DNA of 6,579 nucleotides from Eubacteriales bacterium (GCA_028692205.1 JAQUXV010000041.1:1-6579); one strand, 5' to 3'. Counted from the first letter of the stretch, positions 1 through 5,526 are shown. Numbers and translations are program-made. The notes: generated from the sequence alone by a model not told the origin.

Positions 1-49
1 TCTCCCCGGGTAGGACATCCTTGGTTCCTTTGGGAATTCTCGTCAGCAT
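1..49 (-). CDS. hisS: Histidyl-tRNA synthetase, N-terminal fragment (cut by window edge)
   Basis: Sixteen codons read leftward from an ATG at 49-47 as MLTRIPKGTKDVLPGE, then the window ends. The (K/R)GTKD-x-LP stretch close to the N-terminus is the hallmark opening of bacterial histidyl-tRNA synthetase, a class II enzyme that charges tRNA-His with histidine using ATP in the cytoplasm. The start is supported by a GAGGTG Shine-Dalgarno sequence six bases upstream and by a consensus promoter 32 bases upstream. The leader would be only about 25 nt, too short for a T-box riboswitch. The gene lies downstream of ftsK on the same strand but has its own promoter and follows a hairpin, so it is probably a separate unit. 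The paralogue HisZ, the regulatory subunit of HisG, is a less likely alternative; the catalytic motifs that would separate the two are outside the window. Confidence 0.85.
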   Translation of the reverse strand, partial: MLTRIPKGTKDVLPGE

Positions 50-55
50 TTCTTT

Positions 56-61
56 CACCTC
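56..61 (-). promoter_or_regulatory. Ribosome binding site of hisS
   Basis: Minus-strand GAGGTG, six bases before the ATG at 49-47, is complementary to the 3' end of 16S rRNA. It fixes the hisS start used here, which matters because only 16 codons of the gene are visible. Confidence 0.75.
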
Positions 62-80
62 AAAGCAACGGTTAATGTGG

Positions 81-110
81 ATTATACACGCGCTTTCTTC
101 GCATTGTCAA
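81..110 (-). promoter_or_regulatory. Sigma-A type promoter of hisS
   Basis: On the minus strand there is a perfect TTGACA (110-105) and a perfect TATAAT (86-81), separated by 18 bp. Transcription would start near position 74 and give a leader of about 25 nt before the hisS ATG. Both hexamers match the housekeeping consensus completely, so this should be a strong, probably constitutive promoter. I see no T-box, operator or attenuator between it and the gene. Confidence 0.85.
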
Positions 111-139
111 GGATAGCGGCGCTTTCCAGGGGCGGTATG

Positions 140-174
140 CGAATCCCCCGGAACAGATTGCTCCGGGGGATTCG
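140..174 (-). terminator. GC-rich hairpin after ftsK (likely 3'-end or terminator hairpin, no U-tract)
   Basis: A perfect 13-bp inverted repeat (140-152 pairs with 162-174) with a 9-nt loop begins 20 bp past the ftsK stop codon. The position suits the 3' end of the ftsK transcript. The bases after the stem on the minus strand read CATACCGCCCC, so the run of U residues needed by a classical intrinsic terminator is missing. It may terminate inefficiently, act as an RNA-stabilising 3' hairpin, or work with Rho. The stem is certain; the function is inferred. Confidence 0.55.
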
Positions 175-193
175 GCAGCTCCATCATTTACCG

Positions 194-3127
194 TTATCGC
201 AGCAATGTTTCCTTTTGACGCAGGTATTGCTCGTAGGTAATCAGCACCTCGCGCGGCTTGCTGCCCGCGCTTCGACTGACGATTCCGCGCGACGCCATAT
301 CGTCGATCAACCGTCCCGCCCGGGCGTAACCGATCTTCATGCGCCTTTGCAGCATGCTGATGCTTGCCTGCCCGTCAGTCAGCACCATTTCCACCGCTTC
401 CTGCAAACGCTCGTCATTATCGCCGCCGTCGCCGTTTTCCGTGTCGGCGTCATCCTCCTGAGCAAGCTGGTTTTCCATTACTTCGTTGATGGATTCGTCA
501 TAATCCGTCTCCGAATTGCGGCCGATATAGTCCACAACATTGGAAATCTCCGTATCGCTGACATAGCAGCCCTGCACGCGCAGCGGCGCTTTCGCGCCCG
601 TCGGATAGTAGAACATATCGCCGCGGCCTAATAACTTTTCCGCGCCGTTCATATCCAGAATCGTGCGGCTGTCGATGCTGGAGGACACCGCAAACGCGAT
701 CCGCGATGGGATGTTGGCCTTGATGAGGCCCGTAATTACGTTGACTGTCGGCCGCTGGGTTGCCACCACCATGTGGATGCCCGCCGCGCGTGCCAGCTGC
801 GCCAGCCGGATAATGCTTTCTTCCACTTCTTTCTTGCAGGCAATCATCAGGTCGGATAGCTCGTCGATAATAATCACGATTCGTGGCAGCTTAGGTTCGT
901 CTCCAAACGTTTTTGCGTTATAGGAAGCAATTTCCCGCACGCCCTTGCTTTGCATCTTGTGGTAGCGGTCCAGCATTTCCTGCACGGCCCACGCCAGCGC
1001 GCCGGATGCCTTCTGGGGGTCGCTCACCACAGGGATCAGCAGATGCGGCACCTGATTATACCCCTGCAGTTCAACCACCTTGGGGTCGATCATAATCATA
1101 CGCACTTCTTCCGGCGTAGAGCGGTACAAAAGGCTGTTTACAATCGAGTTAATGCATACGGATTTACCGCTGCCCGTCTGACCGGCTATCAGCAGATGAG
1201 GCATTTTCGCCAGATCGCAGATCACCGGCCGCCCCGAGATATCCTTGCCCAGCGCTACCGAAAGCGGGGATTTGGCTTTAGTCATTTCCGGGCTGGTAAG
1301 CACTTCAGCCAGCGACACGCCGATGATTTCGTTATTCGGCACTTCGACGCCGAACAGGTTGGTGCCGGGGATCGGCACCTCGATACGCACGCCGCCGTTA
1401 GCCGCCATATCCAGCGCGATGTTGTCGGCAATATTCATGATGCGCTTCACGTTGATACCGCTGGATACTAACCCCAGCTCAAAGCGCGTAACCGCCGGGC
1501 CGTGGGTAACGCGCTGCACGCGCGCCGGAATGTTGAAGCTCTCCAGCGTTTCTTCCAGCCGTTTGGCGTTCACGCGATCCATTTCCCGCGTGTCCGGCAG
1601 CGATTCGGTCTGAAGGTTCAGCAGCTCGATCATCGGATAAGGGTATTCCTTCCCCGCCGTGCTTTTCGGCTTGGTTTCCGCAGGTTCTGCCTTTTGTTTG
1701 GGTAGTTTCAGCTCCGGCTTATCCAACCGCTGGCCGCTCATCCCGCGTTGCGGAAGATCGGCTGGTTTTTTATACGCGGCAAAAGGATCCGCTGTTTTCT
1801 CAGATGCGGCCGGTTGCCGCTCCTCTTGCGCCCGTACCGGCGGACGATAGGCTGCCGTTTGCCTTGCATAGGCCATCTGTTCCGCCGTCATTTGCGGTTC
1901 GGCAGCCGCTTCCCGGACGTTCGTCCGCTCTTCGCGCTGTTGCCTTTTCGGCGTTTCCGGCGTTGTTGTCTCAGAAACCGTCTCTGCTATACGGCTTTCG
2001 ATCTCCTGTTTACGTCTGCGATTGGCTTCCATCTTTTCCAGCACCTTGCGCGAATCACGATCCTGCGACTGCGGCACGGCAGCTTCCGGAGAAGCGGATT
2101 TTTCTGCATCGCCGGACTTTTTCCCCAGCCTCGTTTTTAATTTCCAGGCGGGTGCATCCCCGCTTTCCGGAGCCTCCGGTACGATCATTTCATCATAAAG
2201 CGGCGGTGTGTTCAGCTGGGCGGGCGTTGCCGCGGGCGGCACAAACATCACCTGCTGCGGCATGGGTACGTTCTGCGGCCAGGCCGGGGCATTCGGGAAT
2301 ACGGGTGGGTACGGGGCTGTAACCGCCTGTGCATCCGCAGCGGGAAATCTCCCCGACGGCTGCGCGGTTTCTGCTTCCTTTTTGCGCTGATAAGCCGGCC
2401 GTAGCAGGCCTTCCTCTTCCTGTACCGGCTGCGGCGGCTGTTCTTCCTGCTTTTTCAGCTTCTTTTCATACGCCCGGCGCTGCCGGTTTAACTCCCGTTC
2501 TTCCATGCGCTGGTCGGAAGTCTCGCGGCGCTGCCGGATGGTGCCGATGATATCAAACCGTGATACGAATAATAAACAAACAAGGCCGATGATCCCCAGT
2601 ACCACCGCACCGCCGATTTCGCCGATAAACGTCCACAGCGGCCACGCAAGCAGCATGCCCATAGCGCCGCCCAAAGCGCCGCTTGTGCCGCAAAGGTGAT
2701 AGCCCGCCGTGATGATCGGCCAGTAACCGTCCGGATCGGCGGCGGGTAGGGTCAGTTCGTTGTTATACTGGACTACGCGTTCCATCAGGGTGGATGTGCC
2801 GATTTTGCTCAACAGATTCACGATTCCCAATATGCATAAGTAGAGAAGGCTCAACAGCAAAATAGCGCGTACCGGAGCCTTTTTATGCGCGGAGAAAGCT
2901 ACCAAAACGCCGCCCCAAATCAGGAAAATCGGAATCCCGAGGCAAAAACCGCCGCCCAACCCCTGCATCGCCTGCTTGATCATCGTAAACACGGCGCCCT
3001 GAATGTTCCCTACGATCGAGAGCAGCGAAATCAGGCCGATCGCGATCAACAAAATACCGGTGACACTTCTGGCCATCAGTGAATCCGAGTCATAGGTTTT
3101 CGCTCTGCCCCGACGCCCTCTTTGCAT
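194..3127 (-). CDS. ftsK: DNA translocase FtsK/SpoIIIE
   Basis: Membrane-anchored, ATP-driven dsDNA pump that clears chromosomal DNA through the division or sporulation septum. The N-terminal ~190 residues hold four or five hydrophobic segments (about 22-44, 60-79, 86-106, 150-190). A Pro/Gln/Glu/Lys-rich, low-complexity linker follows (about 199-490). The motor starts near 493 with the alpha domain. The beta RecA-like ATPase has Walker A GQTGSGKS at 649-656 (Lys655) and Walker B IIIDELSDLM with Asp755 and Glu756, then the family signatures ATQRPTVNVITGLIKANIPS and NGAEKLLGRGDM. The gamma winged helix, which reads orientation sequences on DNA, is complete (about 907-977; LQRRMKIGYARAGRLIDDM and GSKPREVLI). 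At 977 residues it is longer than SpoIIIE (just under 800), mostly because of the linker. GGAGGA at 3136-3131, three bases before the ATG, supports the start. FtsK and SpoIIIE cannot be told apart from sequence alone. Confidence 0.97.
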   Translation of the reverse strand: MQRGRRGRAKTYDSDSLMARSVTGILLIAIGLISLLSIVGNIQGAVFTMIKQAMQGLGGGFCLGIPIFLIWGGVLVAFSAHKKAPVRAILLLSLLYLCILGIVNLLSKIGTSTLMERVVQYNNELTLPAADPDGYWPIITAGYHLCGTSGALGGAMGMLLAWPLWTFIGEIGGAVVLGIIGLVCLLFVSRFDIIGTIRQRRETSDQRMEERELNRQRRAYEKKLKKQEEQPPQPVQEEEGLLRPAYQRKKEAETAQPSGRFPAADAQAVTAPYPPVFPNAPAWPQNVPMPQQVMFVPPAATPAQLNTPPLYDEMIVPEAPESGDAPAWKLKTRLGKKSGDAEKSASPEAAVPQSQDRDSRKVLEKMEANRRRKQEIESRIAETVSETTTPETPKRQQREERTNVREAAAEPQMTAEQMAYARQTAAYRPPVRAQEERQPAASEKTADPFAAYKKPADLPQRGMSGQRLDKPELKLPKQKAEPAETKPKSTAGKEYPYPMIELLNLQTESLPDTREMDRVNAKRLEETLESFNIPARVQRVTHGPAVTRFELGLVSSGINVKRIMNIADNIALDMAANGGVRIEVPIPGTNLFGVEVPNNEIIGVSLAEVLTSPEMTKAKSPLSVALGKDISGRPVICDLAKMPHLLIAGQTGSGKSVCINSIVNSLLYRSTPEEVRMIMIDPKVVELQGYNQVPHLLIPVVSDPQKASGALAWAVQEMLDRYHKMQSKGVREIASYNAKTFGDEPKLPRIVIIIDELSDLMIACKKEVEESIIRLAQLARAAGIHMVVATQRPTVNVITGLIKANIPSRIAFAVSSSIDSRTILDMNGAEKLLGRGDMFYYPTGAKAPLRVQGCYVSDTEISNVVDYIGRNSETDYDESINEVMENQLAQEDDADTENGDGGDNDERLQEAVEMVLTDGQASISMLQRRMKIGYARAGRLIDDMASRGIVSRSAGSKPREVLITYEQYLRQKETLLR

Positions 3128-3418
3128 GGTTCCTCCAAATTAAAGCCGGTTTCGGCATTCTGATAAACCGCGGCGATACGCTCCGCGAAAGGATGAAAAG
3201 ATCGGCAAACGTCGCATTCGTCTACCGGTCGGTAGTGGTATGGTTTGTCACAGCGGTACGTGATTCAGGGAAACGATGACATATGAGTTTTGTAATCCCG
3301 GATTGCATTTTCATCCAATCACGCTTAATAAATCCCCGTCAGCAGCGGTGCTGCGCCGGATATTACCGGAACGCGCGTTGGTGAACAGGCCAGTGTGTGA
3401 GCTGATAAGCTTCGCTGC
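3128..3418. other. Intergenic spacer between the DUF3298 gene and ftsK
   Basis: This 291-bp spacer separates two minus-strand genes. I see no gene in it, no good -35/-10 pair for ftsK, and no intrinsic terminator for the upstream DUF3298 gene. The best stem, CAGCA/TGCTG with loop GCGG at 3340-3353, is short and has no following U-run. CTACC/GGTAG (3222-3235) and GATTG/CAATC (about 3301-3320) are other weak inverted repeats. Read-through from the upstream gene into ftsK is therefore possible, as is an unrecognised ftsK promoter. Confidence 0.5.
3145..3187 (-). other. Two short hairpins just upstream of the ftsK RBS
   Basis: Two inverted repeats lie immediately before the ftsK Shine-Dalgarno site: GCCG/CGGC with loop GTTT (3145-3156), and CGCGG/CCGCG with a 9-nt loop (3169-3187). 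They could fold in the ftsK leader RNA. The stems are only 4-5 bp, so chance is plausible; I recognise no known riboswitch or leader family. Confidence 0.25.
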
Positions 3419-4606
3419 CTAGTTGCTTAGCCGGATAGCATACAGCGTGTCGCTCTCGTCCGCATACAGCAGCAGTTGGCGGCTTCCGATGGTATAATAA
3501 TCCGCTGTGCCAACCGGAAGCCCGTAATCATACGCCAGCTCCTCGTCAAGGACCACGGTGCTTTGGGGGTTGCCCAGCACCGCAAGCCAGCGGTCCCTGG
3601 GGGTAACGCCCGTCTGAATACAATATAAATTGGTACGGAAGCTCATGATCCCTTCCACAACGGAGTTTTCATAACCGGACGTCAGCGCATCCGAAAGCAC
3701 CAGTATCTGCCGAAACATCGGCGCTTCCAATTGATAGTACTTACCGCCGGGGTATTGGTCCGGCTGGCGGAGCAGGCGGTATTTTCCGATCAGGTCGGTC
3801 ATTGGTTCGTCCAGAGTGGCGCGTACATGCGGCAGAGTACCGTCTTTGGCAGCCTGTTCGATCTTCGCTTTCATTTCAGTATCCGTCAGCGTTTGCGGCA
3901 AAATGCCCATTGCAACGGGCAACGAACCCTCATCGGTGCGCAGAAAATCGCTGATTTCATCGTAATTGAACTGTGCCGCGCCGCAGTAGCCGCTCAACAA
4001 TGAAAACTGATCCGCCGGATAGTAGAACGTAATTCCATCCGCATCCATTGAAAAATTGTCTGTCGGGAGTGGCGTCAGCTCCGCGTAAGCCAGATAGGAG
4101 GAGAGTTCGTCAAGATACGTGTCTTCCAGCGTTGCTTCCATCTGGGCAACAGCCCCATCCACATCGGTGAACAGTGCGGACAACGAAACCGGTTCACCGG
4201 TTGCAAGATCGAAGCACAGTCCTGTATAGCTCTGACCACTGCGACCGTTTTCCATTACGCCCACGGCGTTGATTACCGCTGAAAAGACACCGCCGCCAAC
4301 ATAGGCGTCGTAATCCACCGTCAGGCCGCTTCCTCCACCCTGCAATACGCCCAGCGTAACCAGCCTTTGCGCAATCTTAGCCTTTTCGACGATCGCGTCG
4401 TTAATTGTTTGTTGTACCTGCGCGTCCGCCATTCCAGCCAGTTGAGGGTATCGGACAGAGTTGTCGCCGATCGCGGTGGATTCTTCGGTTATCTGCGCTT
4501 CCTGCAATACCTCCGCTTTCCCGATTTGAGAACTCGGCAGTGCCAGCAGCATACAGAGCATAAAAATCAGCAACACCAGCCGTTGATTTTGTTTCTCCAC
4601 ACGCAT
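3419..4606 (-). CDS. Exported DUF4163/DUF3298 (RsiV-like) domain protein, function unknown
   Basis: A 395-residue protein with a short basic N-terminus, a hydrophobic segment (about 10-24) and a possible signal-peptidase site after GKA (residue 31). There is no lipobox, so it should be secreted or held by an uncleaved anchor. Residues about 40-120 (YPQLAGMADAQVQQTIND) fit DUF4163. Residues about 125-213 (CFDLATGEPVSLSALF, then ITFYYPADQFSLLSGY and FNYDEISDFL) fit DUF3298, the extracytoplasmic fold of the sigma-V anti-sigma factor RsiV and of the N-terminal part of the deacetylase PdaC. The cytoplasmic sigma-binding part of RsiV and a deacetylase domain are both absent, so neither function should be assigned. 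The C-terminal region (about 225-395) contains LGNP and an Y-x-IGSRQLLLYAD-type end reminiscent of BamE or DUF4309 modules (inference). A purine-rich GGGGGGAG precedes the ATG by four bases. It is divergent from rplS, with its own promoter. Confidence 0.8.
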   Translation of the reverse strand: MRVEKQNQRLVLLIFMLCMLLALPSSQIGKAEVLQEAQITEESTAIGDNSVRYPQLAGMADAQVQQTINDAIVEKAKIAQRLVTLGVLQGGGSGLTVDYDAYVGGGVFSAVINAVGVMENGRSGQSYTGLCFDLATGEPVSLSALFTDVDGAVAQMEATLEDTYLDELSSYLAYAELTPLPTDNFSMDADGITFYYPADQFSLLSGYCGAAQFNYDEISDFLRTDEGSLPVAMGILPQTLTDTEMKAKIEQAAKDGTLPHVRATLDEPMTDLIGKYRLLRQPDQYPGGKYYQLEAPMFRQILVLSDALTSGYENSVVEGIMSFRTNLYCIQTGVTPRDRWLAVLGNPQSTVVLDEELAYDYGLPVGTADYYTIGSRQLLLYADESDTLYAIRLSN

Positions 4607-4632
4607 TCCGCTCCCCCCTCTTCAGAATAAAT

Positions 4633-4661
4633 ATTATACATCATCCGATAGTATGTTGCAA
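4633..4661 (-). promoter_or_regulatory. Promoter of the DUF3298 gene
   Basis: On the minus strand, TTGCAA (4661-4656) and a perfect TATAAT (4638-4633) are separated by 17 bp. The -35 matches four of six consensus bases. A start site near 4626 would leave a leader of about 20 nt, just enough for the GGGGGGAG ribosome binding site. The housekeeping-type sequence suggests basal expression rather than control by a dedicated ECF sigma factor. Confidence 0.75.
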
Positions 4662-4732
4662 GTTTGTTACAGTTTTATCTGCTTTGGATACAATTTTGTC
4701 TTATCAAGAGGATAAATCAAGAAATATCTTCA

Positions 4733-4759
4733 TATAATACCGTACATGCGGTTTATAAT
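4733..4759 (+). promoter_or_regulatory. Two extra TATAAT hexamers upstream of the rplS promoter (doubtful)
   Basis: Perfect plus-strand TATAAT hexamers occur at 4733-4738 and 4754-4759, upstream of the best rplS promoter. Neither has a good -35 at 16-18 bp; the second has TTCATA (4 of 6) at 19 bp. An inverted repeat ACCG-N6-CGGT (4739-4752) lies between them. They may be additional weak rplS promoters, a regulator site, or simple AT-richness. Confidence 0.25.
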
Positions 4760-4771
4760 GTGAAATTTTGC

Positions 4772-4801
4772 TTGCATTATTCCGGGTGTTCGTGTTATAA
4801 T
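4772..4801 (+). promoter_or_regulatory. Extended -10 promoter of rplS
   Basis: A perfect TATAAT at 4796-4801 is preceded by TG one base upstream (4793-4794), which makes an extended -10 element that needs little -35 contact. The -35 candidate TTGCAT (4772-4777) is weak, at 18-bp spacing. The upstream DNA is AT-rich. A start near 4808 leaves a leader of about 77 nt before the rplS ATG, long for a simple ribosomal protein mRNA and able to hold a regulatory structure. Confidence 0.65.
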
Positions 4802-4817
4802 TTTCGCTGTGACAAAC

Positions 4818-4862
4818 GGACGGTCCTCTACCCAAGTGAATGGCTTGCCGGTACGAACGTCT
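4818..4862 (+). promoter_or_regulatory. Structured 5' leader of rplS, candidate L19 autoregulatory element
   Basis: The rplS leader can form an outer stem GGACG/CGTCT (4818-4822 with 4858-4862, including one G-U pair) enclosing a hairpin. In the hairpin TACC (4829-4832) pairs with GGTA (4850-4853), and CAAG (4833-4836) with CTTG (4844-4847). There is a CC bulge and a 7-nt loop. The outer stem ends eight bases before the Shine-Dalgarno sequence. An L19 leader family is known from Firmicutes rplS mRNAs, where the ribosomal protein is thought to control its own synthesis. That this RNA belongs to the family is inference from position and foldability; I have not matched its consensus. Confidence 0.4.
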
Positions 4863-4869
4863 ATGAGGG

Positions 4870-4876
4870 AAGGAGG
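4870..4876 (+). promoter_or_regulatory. Ribosome binding site of rplS
   Basis: AAGGAGG ends eight bases before the ATG at 4885, an ideal spacing. Another ATG at 4880 lies only three bases from the Shine-Dalgarno sequence and runs ATG AAA TGA, ending inside the rplS start. The spacing and L19 homology show that 4885 is the real start. Confidence 0.9.
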
Positions 4877-4884
4877 CACATGAA

Positions 4885-5235
4885 ATGAGTGAAATCATTC
4901 GTTCCATTGAAAAGGCACAGCTTCGTTCCGATCTGCCGGAGTTCTCCATCGGCGACACCGTACGCGTATGGGTTAAGGTTGTCGAAGGTGACCGCGAGCG
5001 TCTTCAGGCTTTTGAAGGCACCGTGATCGCAAGGCGTAACGGCAGCATTCGTGAAACGTTCACCGTTCGCCGCGTAAGCTACGGCATTGGTGTTGAGCGT
5101 ACGTTCCCGCTGCATTCTCCGCGCGTTGATCATCTGGATCTTGTTCGCCGCGGTAAAGTGCGTAGGGCTAAGCTGTATTATCTGCGTAACTTGCAGGGCA
5201 AAGCTGCGAAGATCAAGGAAGCCAGCCGCGTGTAA
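4885..5235 (+). CDS. rplS: 50S ribosomal protein L19
   Basis: A complete L19 of 116 residues, the usual bacterial length (about 114-120). L19 sits on the large subunit at the 30S-50S interface and contributes to intersubunit bridges. Family signatures run through the protein: an N-terminal helix (residues 1-12), [20 protein letters not shown] (20-39), [13 protein letters not shown], the conserved [20 protein letters not shown] and a basic C-terminal part with [20 protein letters not shown]. The start is set by AAGGAGG eight bases upstream. The gene has an extended -10 promoter, a foldable leader and a terminator starting 18 bp after its stop, so it looks monocistronic. In many Firmicutes rplS is the end of an rpsP-rimM-trmD operon; here its upstream neighbour is a divergent envelope-protein gene. 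Confidence 0.98.
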   Translation: MSEIIRSIEKAQLRSDLPEFSIGDTVRVWVKVVEGDRERLQAFEGTVIARRNGSIRETFTVRRVSYGIGVERTFPLHSPRVDHLDLVRRGKVRRAKLYYLRNLQGKAAKIKEASRV

Positions 5236-5253
5236 GCGGTTCGCTCTCCCATT

Positions 5254-5288
5254 CCCCGCTTTTCGAAAGAGAAGCGGGGTTTTGTTTT
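5254..5288 (+). terminator. Intrinsic terminator of rplS
   Basis: CCCCGCTT (5254-5261) pairs perfectly with AAGCGGGG (5272-5279), and the stem can extend by one wobble pair and one A-T pair. The tail that follows is TTTTGTTTT (5280-5288). The stem begins 18 bp after the rplS stop. The GC-rich stem and U-rich tail make this a textbook Rho-independent terminator for plus-strand transcription. Confidence 0.93.
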
Positions 5289-5291
5289 GCT

Positions 5292-5494
5292 CTCTGATTT
5301 CTAAATTACAAGGTTAGCGACGTAGTTTTCTTCGAAGGGTTCATAAGCATCTTTCCTTCAGCTTCTGCTACACAGGTTGGTCATGCATAATCCGCAAAGC
5401 ATTTGTTCTTCTTCCCCGTATTGAATAGCCCGTATTCTGATTTGATTGCATGATATGCTTTGTTCTTATCGGATTCGGAATAGCAATAGACGAA
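5292..5494. other. Convergent intergenic spacer with no recognisable gene
   Basis: About 200 bp between the rplS terminator and the hydrogenase terminator. I find no start codon with an RBS leading into a credible protein, no promoter pair and no known RNA. On the minus strand, one frame is open from 5465 to 5301 apart from a single TGA at 5360-5358, but it has no initiation signal and resembles no family I know. Small inverted repeats occur, such as GCAT-N3-ATGC near 5448-5460 and CTTCGAAG at 5330-5337; none suggests a function. Confidence 0.5.
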
Positions 5495-5526
5495 ACCCGG
5501 CTCCGAATTTTTGTTCGGAGCCGGGT
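5495..5526 (-). terminator. Hairpin terminator of the hydrogenase gene
   Basis: A perfect 13-bp inverted repeat (5495-5507 with 5514-5526, core CCCGGCTCCGAA) with a 6-nt loop (CAAAAA on the minus strand) begins 24 bp past the hydrogenase stop codon. The minus-strand tail TTTCGTCTATTGCTATT is only partly U-rich. The plus-strand side is followed a few bases later by TGTTTTGTTGGTTG, so the hairpin might also catch plus-strand read-through past the rplS terminator. Confidence 0.8.

Noticed and set aside
77..631. Plus-strand open frame of 184 codons antisense to the end of ftsK
   Set aside because: It overlaps the conserved gamma domain of FtsK and the hisS promoter, has no RBS and has an unnatural Arg/His/Ala-rich composition. 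It is a mirror of GC-rich coding on the other strand.
950..2322. Several long plus-strand open frames (such as 950-1471, 1748-2140, 1804-2322)
   Set aside because: All lie inside ftsK on the opposite strand, overlap one another in different frames, lack ribosome binding sites and resemble no protein family.
3222..3235. CTACC-GGTC-GGTAG inverted repeat as an operator
   Set aside because: Single short repeat with no adjacent promoter and no second copy in the window; compatible with chance.
3340..3353. CAGCA/TGCTG hairpin as terminator of the DUF3298 gene
   Set aside because: The stem is only 5 bp, there is no U-tract on the minus strand and it lies over 60 bp past the stop codon. It is too weak to call.
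4664..4888. Plus-strand open frame of 74 codons ending at the rplS start
   Set aside because: It runs through the rplS promoter, leader and RBS, has no RBS of its own and has non-protein-like composition. Only its last two codons matter, as the ATGAAATGA overlap.
4704..5133. Minus-strand open frames opposite the rplS leader and gene (4704-4958 and 4861-5133)
   Set aside because: They are antisense to the well-supported rplS gene and its regulatory region, with no homology or initiation signal.
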